Shown: positions 1-12,000, numbered from the stretch's first letter. The stretch is DNA of 64,000 nt from Sorex araneus (GCF_027595985.1 NC_073303.1:365466017-365530016); one strand, 5' to 3'. Made by a program: numbers and translations. Notes: generated by a model not told the origin, from the letters alone.

Positions 1-19
1 AGAGATGACAGTAGGTAAA

Positions 20-145
20 GGCACTGGCATGCACATGCCCCCCACCCTGGTTCAATTCCTAGAACCACATACTGTCCCCTGAGGACCGAACTGTCTTGAG
101 CACCGCCATGTGTGGCCCGAAAACCAAAACAAACAAACCCCAAAA
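20..145 (+). mobile_element. Old SINE fragment
   Basis: B-box-like 'ggttcaattcc', then 'gtcccctgagg ... gagcaccgcc ... tgtggcccgaaaacc'; head incomplete. Confidence 0.5.
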
Positions 146-194
146 AGTCAAGTCAGTGTCTACCACCATTCAAATCCCTTAAGTCTGTTGCTGA

Positions 195-345
195 TTTTAG
201 GCTGTGCCCGGGAGTTCTGGGAGCTGCTCCAGGCCAGGTGCCAGGCCCTGGGGGACCAGGTGGTGCCAGGGATTGAAACTGGATCCTCTGCATGCAGAGC
301 TTGTGCTCCAGCCTTACGCACCAGCTCGTCGGCCCTGGCGGCAAC
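195..345 (-). mobile_element. Old SINE fragment
   Basis: 'gggggacc...ggtgccagggattgaaactgg...tgcatgcag' is a diverged minus-strand copy. Confidence 0.4.
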
Positions 346-409
346 TGCACCTTGGGGCGGCCATGGGTCTACTCTGTGCCTGGCATGCATGATGGGCCAT
401 GCATGAGTC

Positions 410-547
410 ATTTTGTTGGTTTGTTTTTGGTTTGGGGGCCACACCCAGCTGTGCCCAGGGCTGACTCCTGGCTCTGCACTCGGGGATCAGTCCGGTGCCT
501 GGGCTCAAACCCCATCTGCTGCATGCAAGGCAAACTTCCCCGGCCCT
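410..547 (-). mobile_element. Old SINE copy
   Basis: 'ggccacacccag ... ctcctggctctgcactcggggatca ... tgcatgcaaggcaaac'; about 20-25% diverged by eye. Confidence 0.6.
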
Positions 548-829
548 GTTCTTGGTCTTCCTCGTCCCTCCAAACACCTCCAGAGGCCCAGGCTGACCCA
601 CTGCAGGTCCTGCTGCCAAGGGCCAGGGAGGGAGCAGCGAGTGAGGCCCCAGGGCTGGTGGCATGGGGCAGTGGGCACCACTCTGGCCCCATCCCAGGGC
701 CGATGCCCGCGGAGTTGGCGACTAATACTGGCTTTCCTCGGTGCCAGGCTCTCAACATGCCCTCCGTCTGGACAGCCTCACAGCCCTGGGCACTGTTACT
801 CCCACTGCACAGAGGAGGCAGTCCGGAGA

Positions 830-1620
830 AGTGTGGCGACGCTCCAGCCGGCCCCTGCCCCAGTCCCCTCCGGGTCCGCTCCCGGGCGGAAACAGAGTGG
901 GCACCCATGCAATCGTCTGTCACCTCTCGGTCCACTCTGGTCCCGCCACGCAGAGGACCGATGCGCCCTCAGGTCCCCTCCCAGTCACTTGGGTCCCACC
1001 GCCCAGGACAGCGATGCGCCCTCGGGTCCCTCCGGCCCACTCGGGTCCCACCGCCCAGGACAGCGAGGCGCCCTCGGGTCCCTCCCCGTGTGTTCGGGTC
1101 CCGCCCCTCGGTGGGCACCCGTGAGTCCGCCCGAGCCCTCCCGGCCCACTTGGGTCCAGTCCCCAGCGGCGCGCGCGCCCTCCGACCCCTCCGGGTGCAC
1201 CCCGGGCGCACGGAGCACCCCCAGGCCGCGCTGCCCGCCGCCCCGCCAGGCCCGGGCACCCCCACTCACGCCGGGCGCGGAGGACGGCCGCAGCACGGAG
1301 GGCCGCAGCCATGTTGGTGCCCGCGGAAAGCGTTCCCGGGACAGCGCGCGCCGGGCCGCTACGTTCCTGCCGCCGGGAGCGCGCCGACTACCGCCCGGAC
1401 CGCAGCCCCACGCCGCGCCCCGCGCCCGCTCCGCCCCGCGCCCCGCGCCCCGCCCCGCGCCTCACGGAGCGCGCGCTGATTGGCTGCAGTCCAGGAGGGG
1501 CGGGACCATAGCAGGGAAGACACGCCCCTTGGCCTGCCGGAGCGGGGCCGGCGCTGGGAAGACACGCCCCCTGGGCCCGGGGTTATTCTAAGACACTTGT
1601 AATAACCGGCGCGACCGGTC
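830..1620. promoter_or_regulatory. FECH: CpG island / FECH promoter region
   Basis: GC-rich, CpG-dense stretch covering FECH exon 1, its 5' UTR and upstream sequence. For a minus-strand promoter there is an inverted CCAAT box (ATTGG at 1479-1483), a GC box (ggggcggg at 1497-1504) and a twice-repeated 'gaagacacgcccc' motif near 1516 and 1558. The segment 920-1260 is imperfectly repetitive, with recurring 'ccctcgggtccc' phrases. Long open frames here come from GC composition and are not genes. The transcription start cannot be placed from sequence alone. Confidence 0.7.
1270..1312 (-). CDS. FECH: FECH first coding exon (ferrochelatase, partial)
   Basis: Ferrochelatase inserts ferrous iron into protoporphyrin IX, the last step of haem synthesis, on the mitochondrial inner membrane. 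Only the first coding exon is in the window. On the minus strand it reads MAAALRAAAVLRAR plus one base, followed by a GTGAGT donor. Human FECH exon 1 contains MAAALRAAGVLLRDP with the same phase-1 exit, so this exon is one codon shorter. It encodes the start of the mitochondrial presequence. The minus-strand position and order next to NARS1 match mammalian synteny. The codon aligned with the human first Met is ACG, so the second human Met (1312-1310) is taken as the start. Identity is confident from motif, phase and synteny together; the exon alone is short. Confidence 0.85.
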
Positions 1621-1744
1621 AGTGAGCCTCCCAGGCGAGCTCCCTGTGCGAATGTGTCAGTCCGGCCCAGTCTAGAACCACTGCACAACTCTAGGAAGAA
1701 CTTGAGGCCTTTCTAGACATTTCATTTGGGTTTTTGTTTTCAGG

Positions 1745-1915
1745 TATTTTTTTGGTGGGGGGCAAGGGGGTCACTTCTGGGGATGCTCAAGGCTGACTCC
1801 TTGCTCTGCACTAAGGGGTCACTCCTGGGGGTTCTGGGGGACCCTACGGGGTGCTGGGCATCGAGCCCATCCCGGGTCGTTTGCCAGTAAGCAAGCTCCC
1901 TCCCCACTGGGGCCC
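1745..1915 (-). mobile_element. Old SINE copy upstream of FECH
   Basis: 'gggtcacttctggggatgctc ... gctctgcactaaggggtcact ... ggaccctacggggtgctggg'. Confidence 0.6.
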
Positions 1916-2392
1916 CAACATTTCCTTTTTTTCCCCCATGTCCTGGAAGGGAAGTTACTGTCCCTCTTCCTGGCTTGCTTGCCTAGTCAGGGCACGGCTG
2001 TTCCACCACACTGTTTCCAGAGCTGAGAAAGGAATGATCCGAGGAGATGTAAGTCCCCGTTTTCTCTGCAGCAGAAAACCCACCCGTAGGCTAGACTGAG
2101 CTGACTGCGTCCTAGGGAAAGCAAAGGCCAAGCAGCCTCGTGCCTGCAGTCCAGCTCAAGGAGCAGACGCCTCCTTTTCTAGTCTTTTCCACCTCAGAGC
2201 CTCCTCAGAGCCCATCTTGTCCTTGAATCCTTCACAAAAGACAACGGTCTCCATCACAAGGTCATTCATTCCTTAAACATTGAGCGCCTATTGTGTGCAG
2301 AGGGGGAACAGCAGTGGGGTGGACGGAGAAGAAAGTGGGCTCGCTTGGGGGCTTGGAGAGAGACAAAAGTTCGGGATGGCGATGAGTGTTAA

Positions 2393-2944
2393 TGTTAAGC
2401 CCGGGATCCTGGGTTCCCAAGTGGCAAGAGGAACAGAGACACAAACACAATAATGCAAAAGCAGTAAGAGTTTTATTCCAGTATACTGGGGTCAACTATC
2501 TCACCCCCAGAGTGGTCTCTTGACAGCGACCCCGACTTCAGGCAGCAGGCAGTTTATATAGGGTTTGATTACATGACCAGTACATGCCTTATTGTTTCAG
2601 AAAAGAATCTTAGTTACCAAACAAAGGTATTTTGGCAAGTGTTTAGGGTAACAATAGTCAGGCAACAATTAAACAATAATTTCCAGTAGCACTACCAATT
2701 TTATGATTACATAGACGTCTCGTTCTTTTTGGGTTAACAACAAGCAACTTCTGGGGCACTGTGAGAACTGACTCATTGAACCCACTTGCTGAGCCCGGGA
2801 ACTTTCCCAGGTGGGTTCAGGTTGGCTAGTTACGCTGTTTTATTGCTGGGAAACTGAATCTGTTTCAGTTCCAGGAACTAAACTGAGACCTGCCTGACTT
2901 TTCTCATTTTTGCCACCTGTCATGGCGTCAGTTTGGCCCTTACA
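2393..2944 (-). mobile_element. Solo LTR of an endogenous retrovirus
   Basis: Read on the minus strand, this 552-bp element starts TGTAAGGGCC and ends GGGCTTAACA, giving the TG...CA ends of an LTR. It contains a TATA-like box (TATATAAA near 2556) and an AATAAA signal near 2473, in the expected order. The flanking 4-mers are TTAA (2389-2392) and TTAG (2945-2948), a target duplication with one mismatch. No primer binding site or internal gene follows on either side, so it is a solo LTR. The layout suggests a gammaretrovirus-like family; the family is not identified. Confidence 0.7.
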
Positions 2945-2964
2945 TTAGTACATGAAGTGAGGCC

Positions 2965-3225
2965 GCTGGGGCGTAGCTTGGCGGTAGGATGCATGCTTTT
3001 GCGGCCTGCCCTGGCTGGCACTAGAAACAAAAAGAATTGACCAGGGGATGTGGTTCGAGTGGCAGAGATGTAGGCCCTGCGTCCACTCCTTGGGCTCGAC
3101 ACCTGTCCCCACCCTACACACCAGATCTGTTGAGAGGAGCCAGTGACCCTGGAGCCCACCAGGAGTGATGCTGCCCTCCCCCACCCCGTGCACACTGGGT
3201 GTAACCCCCACCACACAACAACTCC
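2965..3225 (+). mobile_element. Old SINE remnants
   Basis: Two overlapping, heavily diverged plus-strand fragments with 'ggttcgagtgg', 'accaggagtgatg' and 'ctgggtgtaaccc'. Confidence 0.4.
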
Positions 3226-3351
3226 AAAATAAGGACAGAAGAGGATGAGAAACAAGCTAATATAATTTGAAATCGATGGGTCAGATCAGCCCTCTCCGAC
3301 ACGTGGGCAAAAAGCCTGACAGACAAGGACAAACCCTGTGGAACATTGTTG

Positions 3352-3527
3352 TTGTTTTTTTTTTCTTTTTGGGTCACACCAGGCGATGCACAGGGGTCAC
3401 TCCTGGCTCTGCACTCAGGAATTACCCCTGGCGGTGCTCAGGGGACCATATGGGATGCTAGGAATCGAACCCGGGTCGGCCGCGGGCAAGGCAAACGCCC
3501 TACCCGCTGTGCTATCGCTCCAGCCCC
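3352..3527 (-). mobile_element. SINE, full length
   Basis: Near-consensus copy with target duplication CCTGTGGAACATT at 3335-3347 and 3526-3538. Confidence 0.9.
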
Positions 3528-3576
3528 TGTGGAACATTCTGGAAAGAGTCAAAGGTGAGTTAAAAACCAGTTCCTT

Positions 3577-3747
3577 AGTGCTGGAGTGATAGCATGGCGG
3601 GTAGGGCGTTTGCTTTGCATGCAGCTGACCCGGGTTCGATTCCCATATAGTCCTCCGAGCACTGCCAGGAGTAATTCCTGAGCGCAGAGCCAGGACTAAC
3701 TCCTGTGCATTGCCAGGTGTGACCCAAAAAGAAAAAAAAAAAAAAAA
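3577..3747 (+). mobile_element. SINE, full length
   Basis: Head 'gctggagtgatagcatggcgggtagggcg', B box ggttcgattcc, and A-rich tail. Confidence 0.88.
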
Positions 3748-3774
3748 CAGTTCCTCTAACTTTTATGCTCCTGA

Positions 3775-3905
3775 GTCAGCTTAAGAGGGATGCTCAGCGT
3801 TACTCCAGGGGTGCTCGGGGACTACAGGGACCCCACAGACTCGGGATCCAATCAGAGTCTGCATACAAAGTGCCTTCACTTCCCTGTACTATCTCTCTGA
3901 GGCCC
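3775..3905 (-). mobile_element. Old SINE fragment
   Basis: 'gggatgctcagcgttactccag ... ctgtactatctctctgaggcccc'-like ends. Confidence 0.5.
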
Positions 3906-4488
3906 TGAATTTTTAAAATTAGTTAGTCCTCATGATCATAAACCCAATTTTAAATAGCAGATCCAGTGAATTGCCTTTCCTACTTCCTACGTGATCTTCA
4001 TGTCTAAGCAGAAACGGAGAGTAAAATCTGCCCCAAGTATCATATGCTTCCTTCAATCTGCTCTCAACAAAACTGTTAGCTTGAAATTGCCATTAGGAGA
4101 AGAGATCTTCGTAATCTACCTCTCTTCTCAGGTCTGAACCTGTTTCTTCACGACAGGCTCCACATTTGGAGACAGTGTGTGGACACAACGTAGACAAGGC
4201 CAGGAGGCCCAGGAGGCGGAGGGTTTAGACAGCCCAGCTCTGGCCTCTTCTCTGTCCCTCCTGGGGCCCTGGCTGAGACCTGGCCGTCCTGGGCTCGTGG
4301 CTTCTGGCGAGTGCAGATAACAGCCAGCTCCTGCCACTGCCAGCTGATTAGTGACGAGGCATTCAGGAGCCAAATCTCACATCAGCAGCAGTGACAGCAG
4401 CTTCAATTTATTCCTGCCCAGAAGGGAGATGAGAACTAGCAACACACGCTTTATTTGATGTATCAGCATAGTGACATTTTCACAAAGA

Positions 4489-4668
4489 GAGGAGAGCCCA
4501 AGAGATAGCGGGGAGAGAGTGCAGCCCTGCTCGCGTCCCGCACACAGCTGACCTGTGCTTGATCTCCGGCATCACGTATGATCCCCCTCAAGCCCTGCCA
4601 GGAGTGATTCCCTAAGCACGGAGCCAGAGTAAACCTTGAGTACTTGCAGGTGTGGCCCAAAAACCAAG
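4489..4668 (+). mobile_element. Old SINE copy
   Basis: Diverged plus-strand copy ('gacctgtgcttgatctccggcatc ... ggtgtggcccaaaaacc'). Confidence 0.6.
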
Positions 4669-4714
4669 AGAAAGAGAATTGACACTTTGTTCATTTTGTT
4701 CCTATCTTATCTCG

Positions 4715-4850
4715 TGCTTTCATTTTTCTTGGGGAAATGGGGGAGGAGTGCACAGGAAGTGCTCAGGGGCTTACTCCTGACTCTGTGCTCGGGGATCACT
4801 CCCGACAGTGGCTGGAGGATCATCTGTAGTGCACAGCAAATGTCTTCTTC
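4715..4850 (-). mobile_element. Old SINE fragment
   Basis: 'gtgctcaggggcttactcctgactctgtgctcggggatcact'-type body; head lost. Confidence 0.5.
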
Positions 4851-5233
4851 GCTGTACTCTGATTTCACACCAGCATCTCTCAGTCAGGGGCCATATGGCC
4901 CCATGTGGGCCCCCAAGATATTGCAAAGGGGCCACAGGTGAAAGTTGCATAAATGGGGGGGGGGTCCTCAACATGAGATAGGGAGAAGGAAACATAATTA
5001 GAAGGGGGCCATAATTGGGAAAAAAAGCTGAGAAACATTGATCTACAAGATAAAATACCTTTCTTGAACCCAGCGTGGGTGACTGTTGGGAGTAAACAGG
5101 AGTTGAGTCGGATGATGCTTATGCACCTACCAAGATTAATAGAATTAAGTGAAAGACTTATTCTCCTTTCCAGAGTCCAGGGAGGATTACTATTTCTAAT
5201 CTATGACTTCTAAAGACAGCAAACATAAAAGCT

Positions 5234-5410
5234 TTTTTATTTTTTTTGCTTTTTGGCTCACACCTGGCAATGCTCAGAGGTTACTCCTGGCTCTGCACTC
5301 AGGAATTACTCCTGCCGGTGCTCAGGAGACCTTATGGGATGCTGGGAATCAACCCGGGTCGGCCGCATGCAAGGCAAACGCCCTACCCACTGTGCTATTG
5401 CTCCAGCCCC
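5234..5410 (-). mobile_element. SINE, full length
   Basis: Flanked by GCAAACATAAAAGCTTT on both sides; recent. Confidence 0.9.
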
Positions 5411-5567
5411 GCAAACATAAAAGCTTTGTGACAAGCTCATTTTGATGTGCTTATGAAATGGACACAGATCAAATGTGCTTTATACGGGTCCTTTTCCAGA
5501 CTGAGAGAAAATAGTCTTCAACACAGAATTCACTAACTCTTCAGTACTGATTTACTAAGAAACCAGA

Positions 5568-5750
5568 GGGGGTCGGAGCAATAGCACAGCGGGTAGGGCG
5601 TTTGCCTTGCACGCGGCCGACCCGGGTTCGATCCCAGGCATCCCATATGGTCCCCCAAGCACCGCCAGGAGTAATTCCTGAGTGAAAAGCCAGGAGTAAC
5701 CCCTGTGCATCGCTGGGTGTGACTCAAAAAGGAAAAAAAAACAAAACAAA
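5568..5750 (+). mobile_element. SINE, full length
   Basis: 'ggtcggagcaatagcacagcgggtagggcg' head and A-rich tail. Confidence 0.9.
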
Positions 5751-6689
5751 ACAGAGAAGTCCTTGAAAGGTTGAAGAAATGTGTGGATTATGAGAATATG
5801 CACGCATACCCCTGGATATGTACGTGCGCCTGTGTCTAGAGACACATGCATCTCTTTACTGGCCCGTGGATGTGACAGAATCACAGACCGATCCCTTTAG
5901 CACACAGAAGGCCAGAGACATAGCCCTGGGCAGCTCAGCTAAGCGGCCCCTGACTATTGCAGTGGCCACTCTGAGCCTGGTGGCTTTGTCAGGGCAAACA
6001 CCAAGTCCAGCCTGTGATCCTAAAGAAAATGTGACTTTATTGGTTTCAGCTCAGTGCTTCGGAGAAGAGAGGGTAGGGGGAAAGGGAGGTGGAATTCACT
6101 AATTCAGTCCTGGCCATGATTGGCACCTCTGAGCTACACAAACTACATTTTGATTACTCGATTCTGTCTCCTTAATCAGTAAAACAACAGGGCAGGTGGG
6201 GGAGGGGTGTTCAGTGCCAGAGACCATGGCTGACCGAGGCCGACGGCCACGGACACTGGAATGAGCGTGCAGAGACATCTGACTGACTGTCCCCACCATT
6301 GCTGGACAGCGGAAGGGCCCACCCAGGCCGCCAGGACAGTCCTGCCTTCACCTCGCCAGCCCAGCAGCGGGAGTGCTCTGGCACGGACAGCCCGAGCTCC
6401 TACAGGCCTTGCAAACGGGGCTGAGCTCAAGCTCTGGAGTGTCCACAGGCTCCCAGCGAGGTCCCGGCAGCTCTGTACTTGGGGTCCCCAGTGCCAGGGA
6501 GCTGGGCACACGGTGCACCCGAGCCAGGAACACATTACGGCCATGCCGGGATCCCTGGTGCCAGGTGGGGCACGCTGCTGCATCCAAGCCAGGCGTGTGC
6601 GAGCACATTATGGCCAGGTGTGATCGTGCCCAGGTCTACAAGAACATGTGCTCCCATCATGGCGGCAGCAGCAAAAAGCTGGGAGGGGA

Positions 6690-6868
6690 ATTTTTTTTGT
6701 TTTTGCTTTTTTGGGTCACACCCAGCATTGCTCAGGGGTTACTCCCGGCTCTGCACTCAGGAATTACTCCTGGCAGTGTTGGGGAACCATATGGGATGCT
6801 GGGAATCGAACCTGGGTCAGCCGCATGCAAGGCAAACGCCCTACCTGCTGTGCTATCGCTCCAGCCCC
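6690..6868 (-). mobile_element. SINE, full length
   Basis: Target duplication CTGGGAGGGGAATTT on both sides. Confidence 0.9.
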
Positions 6869-7344
6869 TGGGAGGGGAATTTGCGAAGCAAACTCCAGGG
6901 CTGGTGACGACTGATCTCGGACGGAGCGGCTGGGCTATCCCAGGAAGGCGCAGCCACCACCAAGTCTCAGCAGGATGGAGACAACCAAGTCCCCACCCTG
7001 CCAAAGGCCCACCGCTCCAGCTACCCACACCAGGCTTCCACTGCTGCCGCAGAAACAGCCCAGCTTCAGGCCTGATCTGAGAGACGCCAGAGCTGCCAGC
7101 AGCTGACTGTCCCAGCTCCAAAGTTACTGAAGCGTGTGCCTACATATGTGGCCCCTCAACGCCTGCAAACTTCAGAGCTCACAGCCCAGAGGAAGCAGAG
7201 GAAATCAGATGGCGAAATTGTGTAATGCCCACTAAACTCAAGAAGTGAAAACAGGAACACAGAAGGCCAGACTCGCACCTCGGTCCACAGGCCATGACTT
7301 CAGTGACACTGTTATATGTATTTTTGCAAGCAATATAAAGTGAA

Positions 7345-7506
7345 TTATTTCCCGTTTGCTTGAGGGCTGAGGGGGGGTGGGACACTGGGGACGATGGAAG
7401 GGCACGTTGGTGGTGGGACTCATGTTGGAATACTGAGTGCCAAGACAACTGTCATGTGCACAACTTTATAAATCAGAGCTTAAAGTTTCATATAAAATAA
7501 TAAAGG
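7345..7506 (+). mobile_element. Degenerate L1-like 3' end
   Basis: 'gggacactgggg...gttggtggtgggact...ttggaatactgagtgcc' and an AATAAAG end resemble the L1 3' UTR at 33.8 kb, much diverged. Confidence 0.4.
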
Positions 7507-7507
7507 G

Positions 7508-7620
7508 TTGGAGAGGGCTGAGGGCATTAAGCTCTATTTGCTGGAGGTCCGGAATCAGCCCTTATACTGTCTGGCTCCCTGAGCACTGAGCATTGCTGGG
7601 TCTGGGACCCTCCAAAATAA
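7508..7620 (+). mobile_element. Old SINE fragment
   Basis: 'tccctgagcactgagcattgctggg' tail half of a diverged copy. Confidence 0.4.
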
Positions 7621-8196
7621 GTTAAGTGAAAAGGAGAATGAATCTTCAATCTGGCCGTCCTTAGAACCACCCAGATTTGCACCAAAAAATCAGTGGGTGT
7701 AGGGAGGTTCATGTACCAGGTGCCTTGGCAGTGCAGATGTAAGAGGCTGGGATGAGATGGACAGGAGCCTGTGCCAACAGTCTGATTCTATCACCGGCAG
7801 AGTCACTCCTTAGAACGTTGCTATGCTATCACTCCTTCCAGTACTCCTGAACGTCACATCTACTAAATTTAGTAACATCTAAATTCAAATAAACAGCTCG
7901 TGAAAATTAAAAAGATTCTTAAAAATGCAAAAGGCTTGAGAGACAGAGATGTTGAGCTTAAAATAAATTAAGCAGCAAGGAGTTTTCCGCCTGTGCATTT
8001 ATTGATTGCTGGGAATACAGCCTATTGAGAATACACGACATGCATTTTGGGGAGGAATTAACCAAATCTAAAGGAAGTCATTCAATGAGCCTGCTGAGAG
8101 TTAATCAGGGAGCACAGATGAAGTCTGAGGACAGGGAAGGGATGACTCAAATGTCACAGCCATCATTATTCCAGCTGCCATTTGTCTTAGAACTTA

Positions 8197-8202
8197 TTTA
8201 TT
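8197..8202 (-). terminator. NARS1: NARS1 poly(A) signal candidate
   Basis: AATAAA on the minus strand about 730 nt after the NARS1 stop; an alternative AATAAA lies at 8003-7998. Confidence 0.4.
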
Positions 8203-8933
8203 CTTAATTATTAAGGAGCTAGAAGGAAAGAGAGATCAGCCTGCCTCTTTCGAGTTGAACCGATGCTAGGAAATATGCTGTTGATCACAGCACCCCACAA
8301 CTTCCCCTGCTTAAAATGGAATTGCTTTTACTTCAAATAAGGCAATTTCATTTTTATAGCTCCTTCCAGGCCAACTCGGATGCCTGAGAATTAAAAGCAG
8401 CTATACAGATTTTTTAAAGATTAATCTAATGCAAAGGACTATTCACTTGATCCCGGTATCTACTATTGAATTACAATGTTCAAACAGTAGCAGATTTTTA
8501 CACCATAGTGCCAATTTCCCGCATCTTAAGATGTCTAATTCATCAATACAATCCAATGATATAAAAAATTCCAGTTGCACACCAAAGGACAGATGACTTT
8601 ATAGAATGTCTTAGATTGCAATGAAAACTGTTTAATCGAATATGATACACAGGACACCAAGTAGGTAACCTATCATTGGGTAAAATGCGCAAACGTATTC
8701 GTGAACGTGTTCCCCAAATTGTGTTAACGAATCTTGTTTCGCAAACAGAAAACATCAATGCCCCTGGTCAGCCGGGTCATCGGGACGGCTTCTGCAGTGC
8801 AGAACCAGCAGACAGAAACGGACATGCCCCGGGGTGGGGTGGGGGGCAAACACCAGGGTCTATTCTGCGTCACAGAGGCAAGCTGCTCCCTTCTTGCACA
8901 TATTCCCAAACGCTCCGGAGGAGGGGACAGCGG
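8197..8933 (-). other. NARS1: Probable NARS1 3' UTR
   Basis: SINE-free sequence directly downstream of the NARS1 stop on the minus strand. A canonical AATAAA lies at 8202-8197, about 730 nt after the stop; another lies at 8003-7998. The choice of signal is inferred. Confidence 0.45.
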
Positions 8934-9065
8934 TCAGGGCTTGCAGCGCTGGACGAATCGAGGGTATAAGCACACATCCCGGATGTGATACCTATTCAGA
9001 ATCCAGGTCAAGAATCGCTCTAAGCCCAAGCCATATCCTCCATGCGGACACGTGCCGTATTTTCT
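8934..9065 (-). CDS. NARS1: NARS1 last coding exon (residues 506-548 and stop)
   Basis: Starts [20 protein letters not shown], which carries class II motif 3 with the ATP-binding Arg522, and ends [10 protein letters not shown] then TGA at 8936-8934. Acceptor ACAG. Confidence 0.96.
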   Translation of the reverse strand, partial: RKYGTCPHGGYGLGLERFLTWILNRYHIRDVCLYPRFVQRCKP

Positions 9066-12000
9066 CTGTCAGAGAGCAAGAGGAATAAACACTCAGTTTC
9101 GAAATCCATCAGCCGGAGTCGAGACTTTCGACTATGAAGCAAGTTTACCTCACTGTCACTCAGACATCAACTTTTACACAGACCTACATGGATCATGAAG
9201 AAATAACTACACGTGACAAGTCAGGGATTCGGGATCGCCCTGGGAAAGAGACTTCTCACTTTTTTTTTTTTTTCTTTTTGGGTCACACCCAGTGATGCTC
9301 AAGGGTTACTCCTGGCTCTGCACTCAGGAATTACCCCTGGTGGTGCTCAGGGGACCATATGGGATGCTGGGAATTGAACCTGGTCAGCTGCGAGCAAGGC
9401 AAATGCCCTCCCCGCTGTGCTATTGCTCCAGCCCCCGAGACTTCTCACCTTTAAACTAAGTCAAGGAGACAGAGCAATAGTACAGTGGGTAGGGTGTTAG
9501 CCTTGCATGCTTCCGACCTTGGTTCAATCCCCAGCATCCCATGTGGTCCCCCAATACCCCCAGGAGTAATTCCTGAGTATTGTCAGGTGTGGCCCATTTT
9601 CCCCAGCCAAAAAGAAAAAAAAAATCCTAAGTCAGTGTCTATTTCAGAGGAAAATGAAAGATGGTACTAGATAGAAGACAGAATCTGCCAGCTGATTTTT
9701 AAAGACATAGTAGTGGGCTAGAGAGAAAGTACAGGAGTCAAGTACTTCTGCACGCAACCAGACCTGGTTTGATCCCAGCACCACATACGACTCCCTGAGC
9801 ATCCCCAGAAGTGAGGCCTGGGCAAAGTGAGAAGCAGGACTAAGCCCTGAGCACAGCCGGGTTCAAGGGAGAACAGGGCTAGAGGCGCGAGCCAGCTTGT
9901 GTTTTGAAAGCGGCCTTACCTGGTCCGTATACCAGTAATAGGGCGTGGGGTCGATTCCTTCCCGTTTATAACCTGCCAGAATTTCTTCACTATCCCAGAT
10001 ACGCATCGAGCCTCCCACGATCTCGCCGACATTGGGCATCAGCACGTCCACCTTTGGAGACAGCACGAAGCAGAAGCGGTCAGCTCCAGGCGGTCAGAGC
10101 ACGCCGGGCCCGGGGAAAGCCCAGACTGTGCTCATGCCGCCCACGGAGCACTGAGCAGCGCGGGCCATGCCCTGAGAGGGAAGAACGAACCCGCTTCTGG
10201 ACAATGAAGTATCGGCCACAAGCTGTCACCTTCCCCAGCCACCGCCCCCACCCCTTGAAGAAGCAAAATTAAGGGCAGGGGAGGCGGCTCAGAGGGCTGG
10301 AGCACAAGCGGTACATGTGGGGGTCCCGGGGTCCATCCCCGCCCGGCCTGGCAGGTTCCCCAGAGCACTGCCGGGTGAGTGGCCCATCCACCTCCCTCAC
10401 GCATGCGCCCCAAAATGCAAAGCCAGGACTCCGGAGTCCCCCACTGACAGACTCCGTCAGGCGGGCGTCCTCAGGGCACCGCTGCATGTAGAAGGACTTG
10501 ATCTCCACGGGGAAGCGGCACAGCAGGATGGGCTCGTTAATGGTGTCCGTCATCAGCCTCTCGGGCGCTTCCGGGATATCCTGAGGGGAGAGGGGGCTTC
10601 ACTGGCATCGCCAGCTGCAGGGGCGGCCGAGTGGGAGCAGCACCTCGACCCTGGGCGGGGAACGGGGATTCCCCCCAGACACGTTCCCTCCAAAACCAAA
10701 CACTTAAAAACCACACGCACTGAGGACACACGCGGAACGAGCTCATCAGAAAGGTCCGCGTCCTTCCACGGCAGAGCTTTGGGGACCAACACAAACGGAG
10801 CACACGCGGCTTGGGGAACGAAACCCAAACCCCAAGCAGGACAGAACCTAGTGACTGCCACGGTCACTCCATAGCATCCACTTTTTTTTTCTTTTTGGGT
10901 CACACCCGGCAATGCACAGGGGTTACTCCTGGCTCTGCACTCAGGAATCACCCCTGGCGGTGCTCAGGGGACCCTATGGGATGCTGGGATTTGAACCCAG
11001 GTCGGCCGCGTGCAAGGCAAATGCCCTACCCGCTGTGCTATCGCTCCAGCCCCATAGCGTCCACTCTTAAGTGGCCAGTAATGCCTTGCTCCAAAGCAGA
11101 GCAGGTCCACCCGGCCCCGTGAGGCACGGATAACCAGCTCGCCTTCCCGAGCTGCCTCCACAGCTTCTGCCCAGTTAGACTCCATCAGGACGCCAGCCAG
11201 GGGCGGGGGGGTGTATGGGGGAGGCACAGTTCCAAAGCAAATAACCAACGTCCAATTACGAAGTGCCGCTGCACACAGGCTAGTGAGCCCGAGGAGTGTT
11301 AGATGCTGGCAATGAATCCAATCCGTGTTTCTCTCTCCAAACACCCTGTGCTAAAGCACACATGAATTCAGGCTGAAACAGAGAACTCTTGTCCCTGCAA
11401 AGGCTGACGGACAGATGGAGGGAACTGGGCAAGACTCTCCGATGGGCTGGGACACGGCGGCAAAGGGCAGTGAGGGTGCGGCCTGGAATCCGTCTAGTAT
11501 AGGAGCAGGTTTCGCCAGCAGTCTGGGACCCAGACTCACACACGTCCGCACGGCACCTGTCAGGGATGGCCTAGTGCCGGGAAGACGTTGACCAGGATGC
11601 AGGGGGTCGCACCAGGGTCCTGAAAAGGGGCTGGGACCTCAAGGTGGCTACCAGGAGCCTGAAAGGCCTGGCAAGGTCACTCACAGAGCCAGCACTAACG
11701 TGTCCTCACTAGATTCCTTCAGAAAACAAAAGTGGGGCAGGGAAACAGGCCCAAGGGCTGGAGAGCTCTGCATTACGGGGGCCCACGGGGGCCCCCACAC
11801 GGGAAGCCGGGAGTAGCCAGCAGCGCTGCTGAGCCTCTTCCCCCAAACACACCCGTGAACCAAAGCCCGAGCTGGCAATAGTTCCTGACGGTCCACCAAG
11901 CCGGCCTGCTTTGCAAATGCAATCTAAGGAACAGCCAAAGGCACAGGGGACAGGCCAGGGACAGTCCCTCGACAGAGGCCCTCAAGCTGGGTGGGAGGGC

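Noticed and set aside
292-1591. Long plus-strand open frames across the FECH CpG island
   Set aside because: They overlap in several frames, have proline/arginine-rich low-complexity content, and are explained by GC bias opposite the FECH promoter.
2262-2300. Ancient mammalian repeat (motif 'ttcattccttaaacattgagcgcctattgtg')
   Set aside because: Looks like a common old interspersed repeat, but the family cannot be named from about 40 bp.
5203-5445. Recurrent small ORFs with '[16 protein letters not shown]' or '[15 protein letters not shown]' type sequence at dozens of sites
   Set aside because: They are translations of the SINE body in different frames and do not form a gene family.
7170-7200. 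tRNA genes at SINE heads
   Set aside because: A and B boxes are present throughout, but none forms a complete tRNA cloverleaf; they are SINE promoters.
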